A DNA stretch of 64,000 nt, from the NCBI GenBank assembly GCA_951813295.1, contig CATOTI010000001.1, positions 868,001-932,000 on the forward strand, given 5' to 3'. Shown one piece after another: positions 56,382 to 64,000 of the stretch. Positions within the stretch are counted from its first letter, which is position 1. Each line of letters opens with the position of its first letter. The notes beneath the pieces are model-generated. The model worked only from the letters and a program-made list of their open reading frames with translations, was not told the origin of the DNA and ran no database searches. Both the position numbers and the translations under genes were made by a program. The DNA is from an uncultured Pseudomonadales bacterium (GTDB lineage Bacteria; Pseudomonadota; Gammaproteobacteria; Pseudomonadales; Azotimanducaceae).

Positions 56382-57266
56382 CTACTTACGCTTGTACCAA
56401 TCCGTTTCGCGATAAGGGCCATCCCGCCAGGTCAGCGCTTCTTTGAGCCCTTCGTCGCGCATCTTCTCCTGCCAATCGTAGGAGAACCCGGTGAACTGGC
56501 CGGCGGCGTCCAGGTCCGTCGAACTGTGCACCGACGAGTAGATGCCCATGTTCTCGTAGAACCGGTTAATGTTGAGCTTGAGGATGGCGAGGTGGTCGGC
56601 GGTCATCGTCGCGATACGGTCGGCAAAGGCGATCGTACGATCCTCGAGTTCTTCCTTCGGCCATGCGTAATTGATCATGCCCATCTCTTCGGCCTCGTTG
56701 CCCGTGACGTTTTCGCCCGTGTAGTAGAGCTCCTTCGCCTTGCGCATGCCGATAACGAGCGGCCAGATCACGCCGGTCCGTGACGTTCCCAGTCCACGCA
56801 ACCCGGGATGTCCAAGCTGCGCATCTTCTGCCGCCACGACGAGGTCGGCCATCATCGCCAGTTCGCATCCGCCCGCCACGGCATAACCGGACACCTGGGC
56901 GATCGTGATCTTCGCCATGTTCCAGAAGTACATGTGGATGCTCGTGATCTGTTGCATCCCCGTGCGAATCCCCATCAGGAGTCGGCGGCCTTTTTCGTCG
57001 ACGGCGCGATGACGTCGGACGACCGCATCGGCCCCTTTGCCCTGTGGCGGGGTCAGATCGTAGCCCGCACTGAACGCACGTCCGGCGCCTCGCACGATGA
57101 TCACGCGACAATCGTCGTCCGCTTCGAGCATGTGGAGCGCATCGTTGAGCTCGTAGAGGAGTTCCTGCGAAAGCGCGTTGAGCTTCTCCGGTCGATTCAA
57201 CGTGACTCGACCGACACGATCGTCAGTCCCCACGCGGTCGATGATGAGATTTTCGTAATCAGCCAT
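56382..57266 (-). CDS. Enoyl-CoA hydratase/isomerase (crotonase) family protein
   Basis: 294-residue crotonase-fold protein. The oxyanion-hole segment is VRGAGRAFSAGYDLTPP; the second conserved segment is AVAGGCELAMMADLVVAAEDAQLGHPGLRGLG with LVIGMRKAKELYYTGE. The catalytic Glu of typical hydratases is not clear at the expected place (LGTSRTGVIW), so it may be an isomerase, hydrolase or other member. Same strand as the methyltransferase and ThDP genes upstream. Confidence 0.9.
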   Translation of the reverse strand: MADYENLIIDRVGTDDRVGRVTLNRPEKLNALSQELLYELNDALHMLEADDDCRVIIVRGAGRAFSAGYDLTPPQGKGADAVVRRHRAVDEKGRRLLMGIRTGMQQITSIHMYFWNMAKITIAQVSGYAVAGGCELAMMADLVVAAEDAQLGHPGLRGLGTSRTGVIWPLVIGMRKAKELYYTGENVTGNEAEEMGMINYAWPKEELEDRTIAFADRIATMTADHLAILKLNINRFYENMGIYSSVHSSTDLDAAGQFTGFSYDWQEKMRDEGLKEALTWRDGPYRETDWYKRK

Positions 57267-57335
57267 GGTCTCCCCTCTTGATTCGGCCCTTCAGTTTCGG
57301 TGTGGACACTACCAGCGCCTCGATCGATTCGACAA

Positions 57336-58121
57336 TCACGGCCGCAACGTACCGATGTAGCAAGGTGTCGTCATATGCCGCTCGACGACACCGCCGAACT
57401 CCCGCTCGGCAACGTCGACGAGTTGCCCGAGAGCCCAATCCCGACGCTCAGGCGTGAGTTTTTGAATCGGCGAGAATCCCGCATAGAGCGCACGACCCCC
57501 CGAGCTCGTGAGCTTGAGCGACCAGCGGTAGATGTCGACCGAAACGGACACGAAGCGCCCCGTCATGACGAACTCCGTCATCCGATCGCCCCGTTCGAGC
57601 CCGCCGAGCGGACGATCCGCCGCCGTCTGCTGTCCCGGGAGCTCGTCGAAGATCCATTGCGTCGCATCGTGGAAATCATCGCGCTTGTCGTCGTCGCGAA
57701 AGAGGTTCCAGACCAGCACGATCGTTCCGCCTGGTCGGAGTAGCGAGGCGAGGCGCGGCATCCGATCGCGCGGTTCGAGCCAATGCCACGCCGTGCCGAC
57801 GATGGCGAGATCAAAAGAGCTGGGTGCCAGCTCGACATCCTCGAACGTCGAGTTTTCGATTCGCGCCTGCGCCGACCTACCTTCGAGAAACGGCAGGAAG
57901 CGCGAGTCGGGTTCCACGAACGTCACGTCGGTCAAACCACGGTCGATGAACCCAAGGGATGCGAGGCCGTTGCCCGCGCCAACATCGACGAGTGTGCTCG
58001 AGGCGGGTGAATGGCCTCGAAGCGCGTGCTGATAGATCGCTGCGGGATACGGTGGACGCGCGTCGTCGTAGTCGCGGGCGGCGGCGCCGAAGGCGGACCG
58101 ACCGTCTTCGCGCGAAATCAT
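57336..58121 (-). CDS. Class I SAM-dependent methyltransferase
   Basis: 261-residue small-molecule methyltransferase: FGAAARDYDDARPPYPAAIYQHA at the start, motif I LVDVGAGNGLASLGFIDRG, DLAIVGTAWHWLEP and LRPGGTIVLVWNLFRDDD. Resembles the DUF/UbiE-like family with a WHW motif after strand 4. ATG 58121 overlaps the stop of the ThDP enzyme gene (ATGA), so the two are coupled. Substrate unknown. Confidence 0.9.
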   Translation of the reverse strand: MISREDGRSAFGAAARDYDDARPPYPAAIYQHALRGHSPASSTLVDVGAGNGLASLGFIDRGLTDVTFVEPDSRFLPFLEGRSAQARIENSTFEDVELAPSSFDLAIVGTAWHWLEPRDRMPRLASLLRPGGTIVLVWNLFRDDDKRDDFHDATQWIFDELPGQQTAADRPLGGLERGDRMTEFVMTGRFVSVSVDIYRWSLKLTSSGGRALYAGFSPIQKLTPERRDWALGQLVDVAEREFGGVVERHMTTPCYIGTLRP

Positions 58122-59746
58122 TGCGGCAGCGTCAAGGCGGGCGAAATCACGCGCGGGTCCACCACGAGGTGGAGGAGGGCCGGCCGCCCCGCTCTCGTTG
58201 CCTCGAGGGCACGCGCGAACGCCGGACGGAGTTCGTCCGTCGTTTCGACACGTTCGCCGAAAGCGCCGTAGGCCGTCGCGATCTGCGCGAACTCGGGGTT
58301 CTGAATCGATGTCGCGTGCGTGCGTCCGGGGTAGTCGCGCTCCTGGTGCATCCGAATCGTGCCGTACATGGCGTTGTCGACCACGACGACCAGAACGGCC
58401 GCGCCTGCTTGCACCGCCGTACCGAATTCCTGGCTGGTCATCTGGAAGCATCCGTCGCCCGCGAAGCAGATCACATCTCGATCGGGGTGGCGCAGCTTCG
58501 CGGCGACCGCCGCCGGCAAGCCGTAGCCCATCGATCCCGATGTGGGCGCCACTTGATCTCGAAATCGCCGAAACCGATGGAACCGATGAATCCACCCCGA
58601 GTAGTTGCCTGCACCGTTCGTGACGATGACGTCGCCCCCGCAGGTTTCGGCGACAACCGCTATGACGTCACTCATATCAAAGCTCGGCGTATCGGGAAGC
58701 GCCGACCAGGCGATATAGGCGCCCCTGAGACCCGCGATGTAATCCGAGCGATCGCCTTCGGCTCGCGAGCGGTGTACGAGATCACCTGGATCACCGCACA
58801 CCTCGAGTTCGGCCTCGTGAACTTTGCCTAGTTCGGCAGCGTCGACATGCACGTGAACGACGCGTGCCCCCGCAGGAGGTAATGCGTAGCTCTGGCTCGG
58901 AATCTCGGAGAAGCGGGTCCCCATAAGCACGATGAGGTCCGCCTGCTCGACGGCTTCTCTGAGCTTCGGGTTTACGCCGATGCCGAAATCGCCGACGTAG
59001 TGAGCAAATTCGTGATCGACGAGGTGCTGTCGGCGAAAAACACACGAGAGCGGCACGCCGGCGCGCTCCGCGAAACTGCGCAACGCCGCAATCGAGCCGT
59101 CGGACCAGGTCGAGCCACCCACGAGCACGATCGGGCGGGCCGCCGCATTCAGGAGCGTATCGAACGCCGCGAGATCACCCGCCGTCACGGACCGATCCGG
59201 GGTCGGGACCCGTTCTCGGGCCGCATTCGTCGTGGTCTCGGTGCAGACGTCTTCGGGAATGGCGATCACCACGGGGCCGGGCCGCCCGCCCATAGCGATT
59301 TCGAAAGCCTGCGCCATCACCTCGGCGACCTCGTCGGCATCGGTGAGCTCGAATACGGCCTTCGCCATACCGCCGAACAGACTCTCGAAGTCGATCTCCT
59401 GAAACGCATCCTTGCCGCGCATCGAACGTTCGACTTGTCCGGCGATCATGATGAGCGGCGTCGAGTCCTGCTGGGCCACGTGAATGCCCGAACTCGCGTT
59501 GGTGGCACCGGGCCCACGCGTGACGCACACGACGCCGGGCAAGCCAGTCAGCTTCCCCTCGGCTTCGGCCATCATGGCCGCACCCCCTTCCTGGCGCGCC
59601 ACGACCGTATCGATCGTCGAATCATGCAGCGCGTCGAGCACGCCGAGGTAGCTCTCGCCCGGGACGCAGAAGACCCGCTCGACGCCTTGCTGCTCGAGCG
59701 ATTCGACGAGCACTCGCGAGGCCGTCATTTCATTGGATGCGGCCAT
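58118..59746 (-). CDS. Thiamine-diphosphate-dependent enzyme, acetolactate-synthase-like
   Basis: 542-residue ThDP enzyme with three typical domains. N-terminal catalytic Glu in RQEGGAAMMAEAEGKLTGLPG followed by VTRGPGATNASSGIHVA; middle domain LVGGSTWSD; C-terminal ThDP motif GDGCFQMTSQEFGTAVQ...DNAMYGTI (GDG-x-NN type). It lacks a clear acetolactate-synthase FAD motif, so it could be a 2-oxoacid decarboxylase, carboligase or lyase. Coupled to the methyltransferase; the Rieske oxygenase gene is 28 bases upstream. Confidence 0.9.
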   Translation of the reverse strand: MAASNEMTASRVLVESLEQQGVERVFCVPGESYLGVLDALHDSTIDTVVARQEGGAAMMAEAEGKLTGLPGVVCVTRGPGATNASSGIHVAQQDSTPLIMIAGQVERSMRGKDAFQEIDFESLFGGMAKAVFELTDADEVAEVMAQAFEIAMGGRPGPVVIAIPEDVCTETTTNAARERVPTPDRSVTAGDLAAFDTLLNAAARPIVLVGGSTWSDGSIAALRSFAERAGVPLSCVFRRQHLVDHEFAHYVGDFGIGVNPKLREAVEQADLIVLMGTRFSEIPSQSYALPPAGARVVHVHVDAAELGKVHEAELEVCGDPGDLVHRSRAEGDRSDYIAGLRGAYIAWSALPDTPSFDMSDVIAVVAETCGGDVIVTNGAGNYSGWIHRFHRFRRFRDQVAPTSGSMGYGLPAAVAAKLRHPDRDVICFAGDGCFQMTSQEFGTAVQAGAAVLVVVVDNAMYGTIRMHQERDYPGRTHATSIQNPEFAQIATAYGAFGERVETTDELRPAFARALEATRAGRPALLHLVVDPRVISPALTLPQ

Positions 59747-59774
59747 CGAGAGCCCCCAAGTGTCTGATGTGTTT

Positions 59775-61031
59775 CTAGCGACCCGCGGCGACGTCCTTCG
59801 GCAGCTGCTCGATCGGCTCGAGCGGCGGTTGCCCGAGGGCAGCCCGATAGTTCTGATGGAAGTGATGCAGCGCCGGTTCGTTGCGACCGAACATGATCTC
59901 TTTCAACTCGCCGTTTTCGGCCGCGCGCTGCTGCATTTCTCCCATCCAGTAGTCTTCCTGCTCGACGGTACTACTGAAGACTTCGAGCGAATTCTCGAGA
60001 CTCCGTCCCTGGTCTCCGGCTTGCGGGTCGTAGACCTTGTCCGGATCGAACTCGGCGCGCTCGTTCTCGGCCGCGAAGTCGATCGCAGCTTGCGAGTAGT
60101 AAAAGCTGATGTGCGTGACCGATCGGCCGGGACCATCCGCGTGCGGATAGATTCGAATCAGTGTCGTCGCGTCATCGCTCGTGATGAGTTGGATGTTGGG
60201 GAAGAGATGGTAGAGCACGAACGTGCCGTATTCGATCCGCCACTCCTCCACGGGTATCTCGCGTAACGCATCGATCGAAAGGCTGGCCGTCACGAAGCGA
60301 TGATGACGACCGAATTCCTCGAAGTGGAGGTTGTTGCCGTGAAACAGCCGCCCGAGCGTGTCCTTGTGCAATTTGCCGAAGTGATAGGTCTCGCCGAACG
60401 TGTCATTGGCGAACTTCCAATTGAGCTTCTTGTCGATGACGGTACTGCCGATGTACTGGTGTCCGTCGATTCCATACGAGCCGAGTTCCGGCGCGAGGTC
60501 ACCGAGCAGTTCGTCGACGTCGAACTCGGCCCCCACTTTCGGATGAACCCACAACAAACCATCGCGTTCGACGGCACAAAGTTCCTTCAGGCCGTGACAG
60601 GATTTGTCGATCGCACCGAAATGATCCTCGTTCGGGATGTTGATGAGATCGCCCGTGTTCGCATAACTCCAGTGGTGAAACGGGCACATGAAGACTGAGC
60701 GTCGACCCCGCGCCTCGGGGGCGACGCGAACCGATCGGTGCCGGCAGGCATTCAGAAACGCGTGAAACTGACCGTTCTTGTCGCGCGTGGCCAACAGCGG
60801 TGTGCCGAAGTCGTCCATCGTGAAAAACGATCCGGGTTCCGGAAGATCACCAGACAACCCAATGAGTTGCGGGTGGTTCTGAAAGAACTCCTCTTGTTCG
60901 CGGGCGGCCTGTTCCGGGCAGACGTACGTCGTCGTTGGCATTCGGTATTGCACGCCGGCATCGACGTTGCGTCCTTCGTCGAGCTGCTCCATGAGCTCTT
61001 TGAGAATCTTGACCTGGAGTGTGTGTTCCAC
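59775..61031 (-). CDS. Rieske non-haem iron oxygenase, alpha subunit family
   Basis: Aromatic ring-hydroxylating or related oxygenase, 418 residues. The Rieske cluster is CRHR (about residue 92) and CPFHHW (C-x-H, 17-18 residues, C-x2-H). The mononuclear iron site is in WKFANDTFGETYHFGKLHKDTL with two His and a bridging Asp. No beta subunit, ferredoxin or reductase gene is visible nearby, so partners lie elsewhere. First gene of a minus-strand run with a ThDP enzyme, methyltransferase and crotonase. Confidence 0.92.
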   Translation of the reverse strand: MEHTLQVKILKELMEQLDEGRNVDAGVQYRMPTTTYVCPEQAAREQEEFFQNHPQLIGLSGDLPEPGSFFTMDDFGTPLLATRDKNGQFHAFLNACRHRSVRVAPEARGRRSVFMCPFHHWSYANTGDLINIPNEDHFGAIDKSCHGLKELCAVERDGLLWVHPKVGAEFDVDELLGDLAPELGSYGIDGHQYIGSTVIDKKLNWKFANDTFGETYHFGKLHKDTLGRLFHGNNLHFEEFGRHHRFVTASLSIDALREIPVEEWRIEYGTFVLYHLFPNIQLITSDDATTLIRIYPHADGPGRSVTHISFYYSQAAIDFAAENERAEFDPDKVYDPQAGDQGRSLENSLEVFSSTVEQEDYWMGEMQQRAAENGELKEIMFGRNEPALHHFHQNYRAALGQPPLEPIEQLPKDVAAGR

Positions 61032-61209
61032 GGAATGCTCCTATGTCGGACCGGGATGAGGCGCAAATGGTAACGACAAATCGCGATCGCCGTAGCACCT
61101 GCTTGCATCACATCCAGGCCCAACACTTCTCGGATGTGCGGTGACAGCGGCAATGACCATTCAGTAGTCTTCAGCCTGCTGTTTTTTGCAGATCAGGGGG
61201 ACGCATCAC

Positions 61210-62433
61210 ATGGCGGATCAGGATTCTTCAGCCACTTCTCGTCGTTCGTTTCTCAAAGCTGGCGCGGCTGCAACCGCCGCGCCGCTGATCGCGTCGCAGG
61301 CAACCGCTGCGCCCAACACCGGTCGCGTGCAACGTTATGCCCGGCTCGGTCGCACCGAACTCGAGATCGCCGACATCTCGTTCGGTTCGAGTCGCCTGCG
61401 CCCCAACCAGGAATACCTCGTCCATCACGCACTCGATCGCGGCATCAACTACTTCGACACCGCCGAAAGCTATACGGGCGGTGCGTCCGAGACCGTGCTC
61501 GGCAACGCGCTCGTCGGTGAGCGAGAAAAGGTAATCCTCGTATCGAAGATCATCGCGCACGAAGCGATGCGTCAGGCGGACTTCATGCGCGCCCTCGACG
61601 GCTCGTTACGGCGCCTCAAGACGGACTACATCGACATCTACATGAGTCACGCCGTCAACAACGTCGCCGTACTCGAGAATCCCGAATGGCCCGCGTTCCT
61701 CGAGGCCGCCAAAACCGCGGGCAAGATCCGCTTCACCGGTATTTCCGGACACGCGGGTCGTCTCACGCGATGTCTCGACTACGCCGTCGACAACGACATC
61801 GCCGACGTTGTCCTGGTCGCCCACAACTTCGGGCAGGATCCGAAATTCTACGAAGGTCTGACGCGCTCCTTCGACATGGTCGCGACACAAGACGACCTGC
61901 CCCGCGCGCTGGAGAAAGCCAAGGCCAAAGACGTCGGCGTCGTCGCCATGAAGACGCTGATGGGCGCACGCCTCAACGACATGCGACCGTTCGAGCGCGA
62001 CGGCGCGACGTTCGCCCAAGCGGGTTTCCGCTGGGTGTTGTCGAACCCGCACGTCGACGGGCTCATTATTTCCATGACGACCGAGGCGAACATCGATGAG
62101 TTCCTCGGCGCCTCCGGCTGGCAGGAGCTTGCCTACGGGGATCGCCCGCTACTCGATCGCTACGCGAAGTTGCACGGCCAGACCTACTGCCGCCAGGTCT
62201 GCAACGATTGTGAAGGCGCCTGCCCCTACAACGTCGACATCGCGGGCGTACTCCGCACGCGCATGTATGCGACGGACTACCAGGACCTCGAGTTTGCGCG
62301 TAGCGAATACGCGATGCTCGGGACGAATGCCGCCGCGTGTCTTTCGTGTTCGGGCGAGCCTTGCCAAAGCGCTTGTACGCACGGCATCGCGATCAACGAA
62401 GTCTGCGGTCCGACGCATTCGCTTCTGGCTTGA
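61210..62433 (+). CDS. Tat-exported aldo/keto reductase with C-terminal 4Fe-4S domain
   Basis: 407 residues. A twin-arginine signal (SRRSFLKAGAAATAAP) precedes an AKR barrel with the tetrad in FDTAESYTGG (Asp, Tyr), LVSKIIAH (Lys) and YMSHAVN (His). The C-terminal region is cysteine-rich (CRQVCNDCEGACPYNV and CLSCSGEPCQSACTHGI), matching ferredoxin-type AKRs. Exported Fe-S AKRs of this sort are widespread and poorly understood. ATG 61210 with GGGGG upstream. The larC and larB genes follow in the same direction. Confidence 0.9.
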   Translation: MADQDSSATSRRSFLKAGAAATAAPLIASQATAAPNTGRVQRYARLGRTELEIADISFGSSRLRPNQEYLVHHALDRGINYFDTAESYTGGASETVLGNALVGEREKVILVSKIIAHEAMRQADFMRALDGSLRRLKTDYIDIYMSHAVNNVAVLENPEWPAFLEAAKTAGKIRFTGISGHAGRLTRCLDYAVDNDIADVVLVAHNFGQDPKFYEGLTRSFDMVATQDDLPRALEKAKAKDVGVVAMKTLMGARLNDMRPFERDGATFAQAGFRWVLSNPHVDGLIISMTTEANIDEFLGASGWQELAYGDRPLLDRYAKLHGQTYCRQVCNDCEGACPYNVDIAGVLRTRMYATDYQDLEFARSEYAMLGTNAAACLSCSGEPCQSACTHGIAINEVCGPTHSLLA

Positions 62434-62436
62434 GCC

Positions 62437-63618
62437 TTGGGCCGACAACTCCACTACGAATGTTTCTCCGGCATATCCGGCGACATGCACCTCGGCGGGA
62501 TGCTGGATCTCGGCGTTCCGTTCGACGTGCTTCGCGACCAACTCGCGCGTCTCGAGCTCGCACACGAGTTCGAATTGATCGCCGAGCCCGATCATAAGTT
62601 CGGCATCCACGGCACCAAGGCGACGATTCGCCTGGCCGAAGGCGTCGAAAAACCGCATCGCCATCTTTCGACGATCAACAATCTCATCGATCGCGCAGGC
62701 TATTCGGCGAGCGTGGCGAGGATGGCCAAAGACATATTCCTGACGCTCGGCCGTGCCGAAGCGAAAGTACACCGCACCGACATCGAGTCGATTCACTTTC
62801 ACGAAGTCGGCGCAACCGATTCGATCGCCGATATCGTCGGCGCGGCCATCGGGCTCGAATGGTTGAATCCGGATCACGTCACCTGCGGAACCGTTGAACT
62901 CGGCGGCGGTATGGTGCGGTGCGAACACGGCCTCTTGCCGGTACCGGCTCCGGCAACCGCGGAAATCCTCGTCGACGTTCCAACGAGTCGCGGTCGGGTA
63001 GACAGTGAAGCGACGACTCCGACGGGTGCCGCGATCCTCAAGACCGTCGTCGACGAATTCAGCGACCGGCAATCTTTCAATACGACGTCGATCGCTTACG
63101 GGATCGGGCAGAAGGATTTCCGTGTACCCAACGCGCTCCGGATGACGTTGGCCGAAGGGACATCGCACTTCGAGACGGAGGTGAACCTCTTGATCGAGTG
63201 CAACATCGACGACATGCCCGCGGAGTCATTCCAACCCCTCCAGGCCGCATTGTTGACCGGCGGCGCAAAGGACGTTTTCTTTGCGCCCATCATCATGAAA
63301 AAGACCCGCCCGGCCACAAAGATCTCGGTGCTCGCTGCGCCGTCCGAGGCCGACGCACTGATCGAGACACTGTTTCTCTCATCGACCACGATCGGCGTAC
63401 GAACGTCCGAAGTAACCAAGCAGATGCTGCCGCGGCGCGCACAAACGATCCCGACCAGCGTCGGCGACGTTACCGTCAAAGTCGTCACGCTGCCGAACGG
63501 CGAAGAACGCTGGAAGATCGAGCACGACGATATCGAACGGCTCGCCACGACCGTCGGCAAGAGCTACTTCGAGCTGCGAACGCTACTCGAGGCCGAAGTT
63601 GCTCGGGGCCTTGCGTGA
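62437..63618 (+). CDS. larC: Nickel pincer cofactor biosynthesis protein LarC
   Basis: CTP-dependent cyclometallase that inserts nickel to finish the nickel-pincer nucleotide used by lactate racemase and relatives. HYECFSGISGDMHLGGMLDLGVP, IHFHEVGATDSIADIVGAAI, PVPAPATAEIL, TPTGAAIL and CNIDDMPAESFQPL are typical. 393 residues in one unbroken frame, unlike the lactobacilli where larC is made by frameshifting. TTG start three bases after the AKR gene. Overlaps larB (GTGA). Confidence 0.93.
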   Translation: MGRQLHYECFSGISGDMHLGGMLDLGVPFDVLRDQLARLELAHEFELIAEPDHKFGIHGTKATIRLAEGVEKPHRHLSTINNLIDRAGYSASVARMAKDIFLTLGRAEAKVHRTDIESIHFHEVGATDSIADIVGAAIGLEWLNPDHVTCGTVELGGGMVRCEHGLLPVPAPATAEILVDVPTSRGRVDSEATTPTGAAILKTVVDEFSDRQSFNTTSIAYGIGQKDFRVPNALRMTLAEGTSHFETEVNLLIECNIDDMPAESFQPLQAALLTGGAKDVFFAPIIMKKTRPATKISVLAAPSEADALIETLFLSSTTIGVRTSEVTKQMLPRRAQTIPTSVGDVTVKVVTLPNGEERWKIEHDDIERLATTVGKSYFELRTLLEAEVARGLA

Positions 63619-64000
63619 AGACCGTCGACGAACTGCTTGAACTCGTCGCCAGCGGGGCCATCGATCAGGCACAGGCGCGCGCAGAGATCGAAGCCCACTT
63701 CCTGCAACCGATGAACGAGACGACGATCGATCACGACCGGGAACGGCGAACGGGCGCGCCGGAGGTGGTCTACGGTGGTCACAAGACCGCGGATCAGATC
63801 GACGTGGCCATGCAGGCAATCGTCGCGCGCGGGCAGAACGCCCTCGCGACCCGGGTGAGTGACACCGCAGCGCAAGAGATCGTCGCACGCCGACCCGAAT
63901 GCATTCACGATCCCGTCTCGGCAACGCTCGTCGCCAAGATCAGCACGGGACCGAAGGCCGCGACCAGCGTCGCGGTCGTGACAGCGGGAACTTCCGATCA
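63615..64000 (+). CDS. larB: Nickel pincer cofactor biosynthesis protein LarB, 5' part
   Basis: Cut off by the window end. The first 128 residues read VDELLELVASGAIDQAQA, then DHDRERRTGAPEVVYGGHKTADQI, ALATRVSD and VAVVTAGTSD, which are LarB features (PurE-like domain beginning at the last motif). LarB carboxylates and hydrolyses nicotinic acid adenine dinucleotide in the first cofactor step. GTG start inside the larC stop. larE and a LarA-type enzyme are expected outside the window. Confidence 0.92.
   Translation, partial: MKTVDELLELVASGAIDQAQARAEIEAHFLQPMNETTIDHDRERRTGAPEVVYGGHKTADQIDVAMQAIVARGQNALATRVSDTAAQEIVARRPECIHDPVSATLVAKISTGPKAATSVAVVTAGTSD

Overview
The window is a GC-rich bacterial chromosome segment of tightly packed genes, many with ATGA, GTGA or TAATG overlaps. 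The left half carries a gammaproteobacterial core block in an order I know from Pseudomonas-type genomes: tusDCBE, cysG, serS, crcB, rarA, lolA, ftsK, a PA4642-like gene, trxB, aat, bpt, infA, clpA, clpS. This block points to a gammaproteobacterium. The second half is accessory and rich in PhyH dioxygenases, luciferase-like (LLM) oxidoreductases, VOC proteins and other small-molecule enzymes. Such content is common in uncultured marine or host-associated lineages, but that habitat guess is inference only.

Layout. 0-8.4 kb: an LLM oxidoreductase, a small-molecule kinase, a lipoprotein quinoprotein dehydrogenase with its own lipoprotein cytochrome c, exonuclease III, a PanE-like reductase, an oxalate-CoA-ligase-like enzyme and an SDR. 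8.4-24.5 kb: the core block above, ending in moaCDE upstream of clpS-clpA. 24.6-30 kb: three nucleotide-sugar genes (TviB-like dehydrogenase, UDP-glucuronate 4-epimerase-like, galE) converging on uvrB. 30-31.1 kb: a 1.1 kb gene-free region holding three copies of a roughly 200-base structured repeat plus a 23-base tandem repeat. 31-43 kb: a PhyH gene paired with an unusual Nramp-superfamily transporter, a GST and LLM pair, two VOC genes beside an AraC regulator, a PhyH-HEAT fusion, an amine-oxidase-like flavoprotein, HIT, MerC and nitroreductase genes. 43-50 kb: glmS with a conserved small gene, a DUF6178-like gene behind a strong hairpin, an LLM, a ThuA-like protein and a SpoU methyltransferase. 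50-54 kb: a second PhyH-HEAT fusion, an amidohydrolase and a fourth PhyH. 54-61 kb: an exported methyltransferase-like protein, an LLM, and a minus-strand run of Rieske oxygenase, ThDP enzyme, methyltransferase, crotonase, a small gene and cyclophilin. 61-64 kb: a Tat-exported ferredoxin-type aldo/keto reductase followed by larC and the start of larB for the nickel-pincer nucleotide cofactor.

Most notable: (1) the triplicated repeat at 30.1-31.1 kb, whose copies differ by changes that keep hairpins paired only if it is read as minus-strand RNA; (2) two paralogous PhyH-HEAT fusions among four PhyH genes within 22 kb; (3) a quinoprotein with the lanthanide-type Asp-x-Asp signature beside a cytochrome c with a CxxxCH haem motif; (4) an Nramp-superfamily transporter without the DPGN and MPH motifs; (5) a large hairpin between divergent genes upstream of the DUF6178-like gene.
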